Source of the DNA: Oscillospiraceae bacterium
GTDB taxonomy: Bacteria > Bacillota > Clostridia > Oscillospirales > Oscillospiraceae
Assembly (NCBI GenBank): GCA_017430985.1
Contig: JAFRLZ010000006.1
Span: forward strand, 1-49,115
DNA: 49,115 bases
Direction: 5' to 3'
In this document: positions 7,605 through 15,137 of the stretch, in pieces
How the letters are laid out: the number at the start of each line of letters is the position of its first letter
Position numbering within the stretch: the stretch's first letter is position 1
Position numbers and translations under genes: made by a program
Notes under the pieces: model-generated
What the model saw: only the letters and a program-made list of their open reading frames with translations
What the model was told of the DNA's origin: nothing
Database searches by the model: none

Positions 7605-7727
7605 GGCGTTTTAATTGGATGATGTAGGGGGCGATGCCCTCATCGCCCCGCATGAACAGGTTTTTTTCCGCGGGCCGATGAGGGCATCGGCCCCTACGGT
7701 CAAAAAACCAACGCCTCGCCAAGCTCC
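7605..7727. repeat. Dispersed repeat, family B, copy 1
   Basis: The copy holds two palindromes in series, GGGGGCGATG...CATCGCCCC and GGGCCGATGAGGGCATCGGCCC. It is an inverted copy of 12467-12590, with homology extending into both flanks (GGCGTTTTAATTGGATGATG on one side, a CGAGGCGTTGG-like flank on the other). No gene lies inside. Confidence 0.85.
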
Positions 7728-7754
7728 CGGTTACCGCTTCCCCTAAAACTGAAA

Positions 7755-8246
7755 CTATTCGTCCGCCTCGTCGAGCTTGCCGCTCTGGGCGGCGTGCTCG
7801 ATCCAGATCCGCAGGCCGCGGATCGAGCGTTCGAGCCGCGTGAGCTTTTCAAGGATCGCGTCGAACTTCCGCCGTTCGAAATCGTTGACCCGCCCGTCGA
7901 CCGAGATGTCGATGAGGCGGTTTTTTTCCTCCTCCATGGCGTTGAGCGCCGAGAGCAGCTCCACCGTCAGCTGCGGCAGCTCCTGCAGCCGCGCCTCCGG
8001 CTCGTACTTCATGCCGATGGGGCACTCGTGCGTGCAGTAGTAATTCGACAGCTCCGGATCCCTGTAGCCGCGCTCCATGGTCAGCACCTCGTCCGGGTGC
8101 GGCGCGCTCCGCCCGCTCTCGATCTTTTCGATCCGCTCCGGCGAGACGTGCACCAGCAGCTCGCCCGCCGCCTCGCGGCTGAGGCCCTGCCGCTCGCGGC
8201 TGAGCTGATAGACGTTTTTATTCGCTTTGACCGAGACTCTTCCCAT
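7755..8246 (-). CDS. XRE-family transcriptional regulator
   Basis: 163 residues from ATG 8246, which has AGGAG 9 bases upstream; in-frame starts further up reach back past the probable -10 box. Residues 8-60 form a Cro/C1-type helix-turn-helix (NVYQLSRERQGLSREAAGELL...RIEKIESGRSAP). A central CTHECPIG segment has two cysteines. The C-terminal half is helical and charged, perhaps a dimerisation coiled coil. It is transcribed divergently from the DUF4230 gene, 180 bases away, which is the usual layout for a local regulator. Target and ligand are unknown. TATACT on the minus strand near 8280 is its probable -10 box. Confidence 0.8.
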   Translation of the reverse strand: MGRVSVKANKNVYQLSRERQGLSREAAGELLVHVSPERIEKIESGRSAPHPDEVLTMERGYRDPELSNYYCTHECPIGMKYEPEARLQELPQLTVELLSALNAMEEEKNRLIDISVDGRVNDFERRKFDAILEKLTRLERSIRGLRIWIEHAAQSGKLDEADE

Positions 8247-8426
8247 GTCGCCGCACTCCTCTCTGTCCGTCTGCAGACAGTATACACCCTTATTTTGCAT
8301 TTTTGAAGGGGATACGCGACATTATTTTGCCCCGACGACGATAGAAAAACGCGCGGCGCCGCGGTATGCTGTAGATGGGAAGGCATCGGCGGAAACGCCG
8401 CAAATTACCAGGGAGGTGGGATAACG

Positions 8427-9134
8427 ATGAGACAAAAAAACAAAGCGGGGAAGGCCGTCGTGCTCTGGGTGCTGATCGGGCTGGTCCTGCTGGCGATCGT
8501 CCTTGTCCTGTGCGTGGGGATCCCCTACGCCAGAGCCGGGAGCGCCGCGGGCTCCGTGCCGCCCGCACCCGAGCGCAGCGAGCCGACGCCGCGTGTGAAA
8601 ACGGTGGAACGCATCGTGGAGGTCGAACGGGAGGTCACGGCCGAGGTGATCCGCGACGGTCTGAACGACATGGGCCTGCTGACGACCGAGGAATATTATT
8701 TCACAGAGCTCGTCAGCTTCTCAAGCATCAAAACGCTGTTCCGGCTGGAGCTGCCCATCACGAAGTCGGCCTTTCTGGCCAGCTACGACGGCGTGATCGC
8801 GGCGGGGATCGACTTTTCGAAGATCACGGTGGAAAAGGACGAGGCGGCGCGGGAGATCGTCGTGCGCATCCCGCTTCCGGAGATCCTCAGCGTGGATATC
8901 GACCCGGAGAGCTTCGCGCTCTATTCCGAGAAGGAGGGGCTCGGCAACCCCATCTCGATCACGGATTACAACAACGCGCTCATCGAGCTGGAGAGCTCGG
9001 CCGCGCAGAAGGCCATCGACCGCGGCGTGCTCGAGCGCGCGGCCGAAAACGCCCAGGCTCTCATCAAGACCTTTATCCTCAGCCTCGTCGACGCCGGGGA
9101 CTATACCCTGCGCTTTCTGCCCGCCGCGGCCTGA
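8427..9134 (+). CDS. DUF4230 domain-containing membrane-anchored protein
   Basis: 235 residues from ATG 8427, after GGGAGGTGGGATAACG. The first 32 residues hold a charged start and one hydrophobic helix (VVLWVLIGLVLLAIVLVLCV), a signal anchor. After a Pro-rich linker, residues 60-230 match the DUF4230 pattern, with an ITVEKDEAAREIVVRIPLPEI-like beta strand segment (split here by family variation) and a long helical C-terminus. The domain would face outside the membrane. Function of DUF4230 is unknown. It is followed 18 bases later by another membrane protein gene, so the pair forms an operon. Confidence 0.8.
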   Translation: MRQKNKAGKAVVLWVLIGLVLLAIVLVLCVGIPYARAGSAAGSVPPAPERSEPTPRVKTVERIVEVEREVTAEVIRDGLNDMGLLTTEEYYFTELVSFSSIKTLFRLELPITKSAFLASYDGVIAAGIDFSKITVEKDEAAREIVVRIPLPEILSVDIDPESFALYSEKEGLGNPISITDYNNALIELESSAAQKAIDRGVLERAAENAQALIKTFILSLVDAGDYTLRFLPAAA

Positions 9135-9152
9135 TCGAAAGGAGGAACTGCT

Positions 9153-9953
9153 ATGACCGACCGACTGAAAAAAGCATTGCTCGCCCTGCTGCTGGTGCTC
9201 GCGGCGCTCGCCTCGCTGCTGTTCGCCGCGCCCTTCGCCTCCGCGCAGGACACGCACGCGCGCGACTACGCCTCGATCGACGGCAAGATCGAGACCGTGC
9301 TGAAGCTGACGGCGACCTCGACGCTCGCCTCGGCGGGCATATCCGCCATCCCGGGCGACACGGCTACGCCCATCGCGGAAAAGCTCACGGATTTCACGGA
9401 ATACTTTCTGCTGATCCTCTGCGTGCTGTACTCCGAAAAATACCTCATCACCATGATCGGGGCGGCGGTGTTCCGCTATCTGATCCCCGGCGCCTGCGCC
9501 CTGCTGCTGGTCGGGCTCTTCGCCAGATCGAAGGTCTGGAGCGCGCTGGCGGCAAAGATCGCCCTCTTCGCGCTGGCCGCCTTCTTCATCATCCCGGCCA
9601 GTCTGCGCGTCTCAGACGCCATCGACGCCTCCTACCAGGCCTCCATCGACGCGACGATCGCGCAGGCGGAGGAGCTCAGCGGCGAGACCTCGGAGCTGGC
9701 CGACGCCGCCGACGACAGCGGGCGGATCCGCTCCATCCTCTCCCGCATGGCCGAGACGGCCGACACGCTCACCGACAAGGCAGCCGACACGCTCAACCGC
9801 TTCGTCGAGACGCTGGCCGTCATGATCGTCACCTCCTGCGTGATCCCGATCCTGGTGCTGCTCTTCTTCCTGTGGCTCATCAAGCAGCTGACCGGCATCG
9901 ACCCCGCCGCTTTTCCGGGCCGCAGGCACGCGAAAACCTCCCCCGGCGCTTGA
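9153..9953 (+). CDS. Hypothetical membrane protein
   Basis: 266 residues from ATG 9153, preceded by AAAGGAGGAACTGCT. There is a probable signal peptide (ALLLVLAALASLLF) with cleavage after ASA near residue 31. A soluble stretch follows, then two or three membrane helices between about 85 and 150, a helical extracytoplasmic segment rich in Glu, Asp and Ala (about 155-215), and a final membrane helix (AVMIVTSCVIPILVLLFFLWL). The layout suggests a membrane protein with a coiled-coil periplasmic-side domain. I do not recognise the family. It is co-transcribed with the DUF4230 gene, and its stop codon overlaps the -35 box of the next gene. Confidence 0.7.
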   Translation: MTDRLKKALLALLLVLAALASLLFAAPFASAQDTHARDYASIDGKIETVLKLTATSTLASAGISAIPGDTATPIAEKLTDFTEYFLLILCVLYSEKYLITMIGAAVFRYLIPGACALLLVGLFARSKVWSALAAKIALFALAAFFIIPASLRVSDAIDASYQASIDATIAQAEELSGETSELADAADDSGRIRSILSRMAETADTLTDKAADTLNRFVETLAVMIVTSCVIPILVLLFFLWLIKQLTGIDPAAFPGRRHAKTSPGA

Positions 9954-9978
9954 CAAACGCGGCGTTTTCGGATAGGGT
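9950..9978 (+). promoter_or_regulatory. Promoter of the deaminase-like gene
   Basis: TTGACA (9950-9955), 17-base spacer, TAGGGT (9973-9978). The -35 box overlaps the stop codon of the preceding gene, so the deaminase-like gene has its own transcription start. Confidence 0.7.
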
Positions 9979-10018
9979 GTTAAACAACAAAAAAACGCTC
10001 GCGCGGGGAGGCGCTGCC

Positions 10019-12460
10019 GTGGAGTTCTTCGCTCGCTTCTATCTTGACAAGGAAAAAGACATCATCGTCGATCTCTATCAGGAGAGCGGCGGGCTGCGCT
10101 ATGTCCTGCGCACGCCGAACCACGGCACCGGCAACCTCATCACGAACCTCGCCCGGCTCTGCGCGCTGCCGCTGAGCTTTGACGAGCAGGGCCTCAAGGT
10201 CATCCGCGGGACGGTCCCCTGCTATATCGACGGGGAGAACCGGAAAGTCTATATCTTCCGCCTGGGCAACACCAAGGTCGCCAACATCTACCCCGACGGC
10301 AGCGTGGAAATGAAGGGCTCGATCCCCGCCATCTCCAAGGCTCTCATGAGCCAGACCAAGGACTATCGGCTGAGCGAGCAGAAGACCATCGTCAAGACCT
10401 ATCTGTTTGAAGACTGCAAATTCCGCACCGACCTGCACACGCACATGAGCGCCAACCTCGCGCCGGACGTGCTGATCGCGCTCGGCCTCCATCATCAGAT
10501 CCGCTACCCGCTCTATTATGTGAAGAAGCTCGGTCTGCGTCTGACGGAGCGGCAGCGGCGCATGCTCGACGAGAGCCGCGCGGCCGTGGCCGCTTCGCTC
10601 GCGGATCTCCCGCTGAGCGGCAAGTACCTCGACCGGCGCATCGACGACAACACCTTCATCAACTTCGCCGATCTCCTGCTGCGCAACAGCGCGGACGCGG
10701 CGTACAACATCGCCCGCATCCGCGCCTCGCTGGCCGTGCCGAAGGACGGGCAGGCCGTCTTCGCCGATCTGGAGAAGGTCTATCTCTACCGCTATGTGTT
10801 CACCAAGGGCGTCGCGCATGAGACGCGCATCCCGGAGGCGGACAGCGCGCGGCTGCCCGACGCGGACATCGCCAGGGCCCTGCGGCAGATGCGCCGCGAC
10901 CGGGACAATCCCGCCTACCGCAGCAACACGCTCTTCCAGAACAAGATTCTCTGGATCGCCCGCGGCTATCGCCGCTGCGGCATCGACTACGCCGAGATCA
11001 CCGACACCAGCCTCGTCAAGCCCGACCTGGCGCCCGCCGTGCTCCGTCAGATCCACGAGGTCATGCCCGCCGTGACGGCGGAGACGGGCGTGCTGCTGCG
11101 CTTTCTCGCGGGCATCCGCCGCGTCCCGCTGACCATCGTGCGCGACAAGGTCACGCCAAACGACTATCTTGCGGAGAACCTCCGGGTCCTGCGCGCCGTC
11201 GCCGCCGACCCCTATGTGGCCGGGAGCGATATCATCGGCGAGGAGATCAACGACATCCTTGAGCTCAAAAGCGTGCTCGCGGAGATCGTGTCGATCGCCG
11301 CGGAAACGCCCGGCTTCGTCGTGCGCATCCACGCGGGCGAGAACGACAGCCTGCGCGACAACGTCGCCAACGCCGTGCGCTGCGTGCGCGAGTCGCTCGC
11401 GCCGGGGCAGTCCCTGCCCTGCGTGCGTCTCGGCCACGGGCTGTATACGCCGAACCTCCGCTCCCCCGGCGGCCGGCGGCTGCTGGAGGAACTGCGCGAG
11501 GATCGCATCGTGCTGGAATTCCAGGTCACGTCCAACGTGCGCCTGAACAATCTCAGCGACCTGGAGCATCATCCGCTCAAGCAGTATCTGCGCGCCGGGG
11601 TCCGCTGCGTGCAGGGCACGGACGGCGGCGCTCTCTACGGGACCGACTCCATCGACGAGGAGCTCTCGCTGGAGAAGCTGCTGGGGCTCAGCCACGAGGA
11701 GCTGCGGCAGATGCGCGCGACCGAGGCCGGGATCGAGGCGGAGAGCCGCCGCGTCTTTGCGGAAAAGACCGCCGCCTTCGAGGCGCTGGCCGCCGGAGAA
11801 GAGGCGGAGGCGCTGCTGCGCCGCCGCATCGAGGAGACGGCGGCTCCCGATTCGGTGCTCTGGCAGGGCGGCGACAAGCTCGACACCGCCGAGGCGCTGC
11901 GCGACAGGATCGCGCCGCTGCCCGCGGAGGGCCTGCCCGTCGTGCTCTGCGGCGGCAGCTTCGACAGCGCGCGCCGCTCCTCCCGCCCGCGCGCCGACTC
12001 CCTGCGCCTGATCGACGAGCTGCTGGCGCGCGCCGACCCCGACAAGGTCTTTTTCGTGCTGGGGCACCGGCTGCGCGGCTGCGAGCGCTATCTCGCGGAG
12101 AAGGCGGCGGGCCGCTTCCGCATCTACGCCATCGTGCCAAGCGCGCTCAGCCGCGCCGAGGCCGCGAGGCTGCGGCGCGCCGGAGTCCTTATCCGCCCCT
12201 CCATCGAGCCGAGCGGCAACGGGCTCTACAAGAGCTTCGCCTACGAGATTTTCAAGCGCCGTCCCTCGGTCCTGCTGGCCTTCGACGGCAACTCTCCCGC
12301 CGCCAACCTCGTCCAGGAGGCCCGCAACGGCCGCTTCAAATGCGCCATCTACGTCGACGGGCGCTGCAGGGCCCTCGCCGCCAAGGCCCGCATGCTGCAG
12401 GGCTACGTCAAAGAGCTCCGCGGCGCGGAGGTGCGGGAGATCCTGGGGTGGAAGGGATAG
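10019..12460 (+). CDS. Adenosine-deaminase-like amidohydrolase fused to a Rossmann-like (SLOG/TIR-like) domain
   Basis: 813 residues from GTG 10019, with GGGGAGG 7 bases upstream. Residues 1-130 are an N-terminal beta-rich region of unknown type. Residues 130-570 follow adenosine/AMP deaminase order: metal-binding DLHTH with H140 and H142, HAGEN with H438 and E441, LGHG with H473, then TSN, HP and GTD with D535. Spacing between the first and second motif is far longer than in ordinary deaminases (about 300 rather than about 200 residues), so a large insertion is present. The usual TDDP is TDGG here. Residues 640-790 form an alpha/beta domain opening VVLCGGSFD and containing VFFVLGH, RIYAIVP and VLLAFDG strands, which looks like a SLOG- or TIR-type Rossmann domain. 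Likely a nucleotide- or nucleoside-directed enzyme; the substrate is not predictable. Confidence 0.7.
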   Translation: MEFFARFYLDKEKDIIVDLYQESGGLRYVLRTPNHGTGNLITNLARLCALPLSFDEQGLKVIRGTVPCYIDGENRKVYIFRLGNTKVANIYPDGSVEMKGSIPAISKALMSQTKDYRLSEQKTIVKTYLFEDCKFRTDLHTHMSANLAPDVLIALGLHHQIRYPLYYVKKLGLRLTERQRRMLDESRAAVAASLADLPLSGKYLDRRIDDNTFINFADLLLRNSADAAYNIARIRASLAVPKDGQAVFADLEKVYLYRYVFTKGVAHETRIPEADSARLPDADIARALRQMRRDRDNPAYRSNTLFQNKILWIARGYRRCGIDYAEITDTSLVKPDLAPAVLRQIHEVMPAVTAETGVLLRFLAGIRRVPLTIVRDKVTPNDYLAENLRVLRAVAADPYVAGSDIIGEEINDILELKSVLAEIVSIAAETPGFVVRIHAGENDSLRDNVANAVRCVRESLAPGQSLPCVRLGHGLYTPNLRSPGGRRLLEELREDRIVLEFQVTSNVRLNNLSDLEHHPLKQYLRAGVRCVQGTDGGALYGTDSIDEELSLEKLLGLSHEELRQMRATEAGIEAESRRVFAEKTAAFEALAAGEEAEALLRRRIEETAAPDSVLWQGGDKLDTAEALRDRIAPLPAEGLPVVLCGGSFDSARRSSRPRADSLRLIDELLARADPDKVFFVLGHRLRGCERYLAEKAAGRFRIYAIVPSALSRAEAARLRRAGVLIRPSIEPSGNGLYKSFAYEIFKRRPSVLLAFDGNSPAANLVQEARNGRFKCAIYVDGRCRALAAKARMLQGYVKELRGAEVREILGWKG

Positions 12461-12466
12461 ACAAAC

Positions 12467-12590
12467 GGAAGTTTGGCGAGACGCTGGTTTTTGACCGTAG
12501 GGGCCGATGCCCTCATCGGCCCGCGGAAAATATACCTGTTCATGCGGGGCGATGAAGGCATCGCCCCCTACATCATCCAATTAAAACGCC
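12467..12590. repeat. Dispersed repeat, family B, copy 2
   Basis: An inverted copy of 7605-7727, including GGGGCCGATGCCCTCATCGG and GGGGCGATGAAGGCATCGCC and the shared flanks. The two copies bracket the XRE/DUF4230/deaminase segment. Confidence 0.85.
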
Positions 12591-12620
12591 TTGCCAAACA
12601 TAAACTTGCACACACATGAC

Positions 12621-12659
12621 GCAAAACACGGCCGCCCCGGTGGGGCGGCCGTGTTTTGC
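12621..12659 (-). terminator. Terminator of the DUF1295 operon
   Basis: A perfect 18-bp stem (12621-12638 with 12642-12659) just after the stop of the minus-strand gene; A/T ends allow it to work in both directions. Confidence 0.88.
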
Positions 12660-12672
12660 TTTAGCGCGGGAT

Positions 12673-13482
12673 TTACGCGACGAGCCACTTGTACTTCTCC
12701 ACGCTGTAGAGAGGCACGAAGGGCAGGAGGATGGGCACGGTCTTGACGTACTTCTGGTACTCGGGATCCTTGCCGTAGTTCTTGTTCTGGCGGACCTCCA
12801 GACGGCGCGCGCCGGAGAACATGACGAAGATGATGCCGCTGTAGCCGAGCGCGCAGACGAGCCACTGCCAGCCCTTCACCGCGCCGATGCCGGAGAGGAG
12901 AACGCCGGTCCAGAAGATCATCTCGCCCAGATAGTTCGGGCAGCGGACGATGCGGAAGAGGCCTGTGTCGACCCAACGGCGGGGATTGACCTTCTTGGCC
13001 TTGTTCTTCTGGATATCGGCCGCGGACTCGAGCGTGATGCCGCAGACCATAACGATCGCGCCGATGAAGACCCAGGCGTTGTCAGCCGCGATGCCGTTGG
13101 CAACGTTCTTCATGCGGAAGAACACCGGGGAGACCTGCGCGGCGTAGAGCAGGGCGCAGGAGATCCAGATGGCGAGCTTGCCGCCCAGAGAAACGGTGTT
13201 GCCGTCCTTGATCTCGCCGACCATGTTCTTTTTGTAGGACGTGCTCTTGAGCTCGCGGTAGGCCAGATAGCCGCCCAGACGGCAGCCGTAGAGGAAGAAG
13301 ATCACGCAGCAGATGATCGTGCCGAGCGTCAGGGTCTTGCCGAAGAGGATCAGCATGAGGAGACCGGCCGCGGCGATGGAGAAGCCGTAGCCGAGGGAGA
13401 TGAACCAGACATAGTTTTTGAAGCCGATGGAGCTGACCAGCATGGCCAGGGCGAAAAGGATCCAGAAATACCCGGTATACAT
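12673..13482 (-). CDS. DUF1295 membrane reductase (steroid 5-alpha-reductase-like)
   Basis: 269 residues from ATG 13482 after AAAGAGGTAATCGTC. Seven or so hydrophobic helices cover most of the chain. The C-terminal third has the DUF1295 signature: ADIQKNKAKK, then GLFRIVRCPNYLGE, then a W-x-G helix and a final charged turn with YQKYVK. The family shares a fold with 3-oxo-5-alpha-steroid 4-dehydrogenases and isoprenylcysteine methyltransferases, and usually reduces a conjugated double bond with NADPH in a lipid substrate. In this copy the common RHPNY is RCPNY. It is the last gene of a four-gene operon with an FMN-binding-fold protein, which fits redox chemistry on a hydrophobic compound. Actual substrate unknown. 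Confidence 0.8.
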   Translation of the reverse strand: MYTGYFWILFALAMLVSSIGFKNYVWFISLGYGFSIAAAGLLMLILFGKTLTLGTIICCVIFFLYGCRLGGYLAYRELKSTSYKKNMVGEIKDGNTVSLGGKLAIWISCALLYAAQVSPVFFRMKNVANGIAADNAWVFIGAIVMVCGITLESAADIQKNKAKKVNPRRWVDTGLFRIVRCPNYLGEMIFWTGVLLSGIGAVKGWQWLVCALGYSGIIFVMFSGARRLEVRQNKNYGKDPEYQKYVKTVPILLPFVPLYSVEKYKWLVA

Positions 13483-13520
13483 GACGATTACCTCTTTCCT
13501 AACATTTTTATCGGTTCAGT

Positions 13521-14138
13521 TTATGAGAGCTTGAAATCGCGCAGGCCGGCCTTGTGCAGGCTGCCGACGCCGAGGAGCAGCAGGAGCTGGCCGAGGGTGT
13601 TGACGCCCTGCTCCAGCCAGTTGGCCGCGGCGCTGCTGCTGTCCCGCGAGCCGAGATAGCCCATGCCCATGTACACGACGAAGCAGAGCGCGAACACGAC
13701 GATCAGGCCTTTTTTCTTCATCCTCGCGGCCACGACGCTCAGGCAGGCGCAGACCGCGCCGAGCCCCGCGACCATCATGCCGATGAACACGAAGGTGCCC
13801 TTGAACACGGGCGGCGCCGCCACGGCGAGGGCGGCCTTCTTCTTCGGGAAGAACATGATGACGATGCCGAGGCCCGCGAGCAGGAAGCCCAGGGACTGCA
13901 GCGGCAGGAACATGGTGTTGAAGACCGCGAAATCGCAGGCTCCCAGCGCGTACAGGAGCTTCCACAGCGCCTTCAGGAAGCCCGCCATGAAGATGTTGAC
14001 GGTACCGGCGGCGAAGCAGGCGAAGGCGTACTTGGGCATTTTGTTGTACAGATCGCGCTGCAGCAGCACGCCGGAGACCGCGAAGAGGATCACCGGGACA
14101 AAGTCGAAGAGCGCCATGGGGACGGTGAATTCATACAT
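13521..14138 (-). CDS. Hypothetical six-helix membrane protein
   Basis: 205 residues from ATG 14138, with a GGGAGGGAT site. About six hydrophobic helices span the chain; a Lys-rich loop (FFPKKKAAL) lies mid-protein and a basic loop (ARMKKKG) before the fifth. No catalytic motif is visible. It begins 13 bases after the flavin-fold gene and ends 38 bases before the DUF1295 gene, so it is an inner member of the operon. It resembles the 224-residue membrane protein at the head of the operon in topology, not obviously in sequence. Confidence 0.75.
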   Translation of the reverse strand: MYEFTVPMALFDFVPVILFAVSGVLLQRDLYNKMPKYAFACFAAGTVNIFMAGFLKALWKLLYALGACDFAVFNTMFLPLQSLGFLLAGLGIVIMFFPKKKAALAVAAPPVFKGTFVFIGMMVAGLGAVCACLSVVAARMKKKGLIVVFALCFVVYMGMGYLGSRDSSSAAANWLEQGVNTLGQLLLLLGVGSLHKAGLRDFKLS

Positions 14139-14151
14139 GGCGATCCCTCCC

Positions 14152-15090
14152 TCAGCCCTTGCCTTTTTCTTTGGCGCGCTTGTCGTTGATGATCTGCATC
14201 TCCTTGGCCGTGACCTCGGTGACGTTGTGCTCCTTGGCCCAGGCCACGCAGCCCTTGAGGACCGTCGGCAGGAAGATGCGCGGGACGTTCAGCAGCATCT
14301 CCAGCGCGTCGTCGGTGAAGTGGACGTTCGGGTCGGTGCGGTCGGCCGCGTAGCGCACGGAGGAGAGCGTGGCGTTGCGGATGGGCAGCAGCTCCGGCAC
14401 GAGGCGCGGGGTCCTGGCGAACCAGAAGTTCTTGCTGTCGCGGTAGCCGTGGCAGATCAGCACGTTCGGCCAGAGGCGGCCCTTGACGCCGTTGATGATG
14501 TTGTCATAGTATTTGGGCTTCATCAGCACCTTGTCGATGCGCAGGATGAAGTGCGCGCCGTACTGGGTGGTGATGCCGTTGAAGTTTTTGTAGGGAGGCG
14601 GATAGCAGCCGTCTTCCAGTTTGCGGCCGATGTCCTCCTCGGCGTTTTCCAGGTCGCTCATCCAGGTGCATTCCATGACCTGGTAAGCCTCGGCCACCAC
14701 CTTGGGACGCGGCGTGGAGGGGTCTTCCGCGATGCACAGGCCGTCCTCCAGCGTAAAGCCGAAGTCCTTCATCTTTTCGGCCGGAGTGTCGCCGGGCCAG
14801 CCCTGCGCCACGATCTTTTTGTGGTAGCCGGGCCCCTCGGGCATGAAGTTGATGGCCACCTGCTTGCGCCCGGCGAGCAGATGCTGCGCGGTGTTGGAGG
14901 AGTTGCGCGCCTCGAGCACCATCGCGTAGTAGCTTTTGCCCGCGATGTAGTACGGGAAGCAGAGCGAGTAGGAGCCGACGGAGGTGCTGCCGTCCTCGGC
15001 GAGGGTGGAGATCATCACCGTGGGCATGGGGAAATAGGAGCTGGTCTGGTAGAAGTTGTCTACGATGCGGAGGTCTTTAAAACTGCTCAT
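14152..15090 (-). CDS. Flavin-reductase-like split-barrel protein with C-terminal PCP_red-like domain
   Basis: 312 residues from ATG 15090, after AAAGAGAGGACGATCC. Residues 10-240 look like a flavin reductase-type FMN-binding split barrel: SYFPMPTVMISTLAEDG, SLCFPYYIAGKSYYAMVLEA and SNTAQHLLAGRKQVAINFMP follow its pattern. Residues 255-305 (FTDDALEMLLNVPRIFLPTV...VTEVTAKEM) match the PCP_red pattern, a short helical domain first seen in protochlorophyllide reductase subunits, where it is linked to Fe-S or redox partners. The protein has no cysteine cluster. It probably binds FMN and passes electrons to, or works with, the DUF1295 enzyme in the same operon; that is inference. Confidence 0.7.
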   Translation of the reverse strand: MSSFKDLRIVDNFYQTSSYFPMPTVMISTLAEDGSTSVGSYSLCFPYYIAGKSYYAMVLEARNSSNTAQHLLAGRKQVAINFMPEGPGYHKKIVAQGWPGDTPAEKMKDFGFTLEDGLCIAEDPSTPRPKVVAEAYQVMECTWMSDLENAEEDIGRKLEDGCYPPPYKNFNGITTQYGAHFILRIDKVLMKPKYYDNIINGVKGRLWPNVLICHGYRDSKNFWFARTPRLVPELLPIRNATLSSVRYAADRTDPNVHFTDDALEMLLNVPRIFLPTVLKGCVAWAKEHNVTEVTAKEMQIINDKRAKEKGKG

Positions 15091-15137
15091 GGATCGTCCT
15101 CTCTTTCCATAAAGTTTTTTCTGTTGTTTTCAAGGGC

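Noticed and set aside
8375..10018. Upstream extension of the deaminase-like gene across the DUF4230 operon
   Set aside because: The same frame stays open by composition, but a promoter and ribosome site set the start at GTG 10019, and the upstream bases encode two other well-formed proteins.
10019..12460. RADAR defence locus (RdrA/RdrB)
   Set aside because: A deaminase-like protein of similar size is present, but there is no adjacent large ATPase gene, and the C-terminal Rossmann-like domain is not part of the RdrB description I know.
9980..12580. An 866-codon open frame on the minus strand opposite the deaminase-like gene
   Set aside because: It lacks a ribosome site and recognisable domains and mirrors the GC-rich third positions of the plus-strand gene, which has clear metal-binding motifs.
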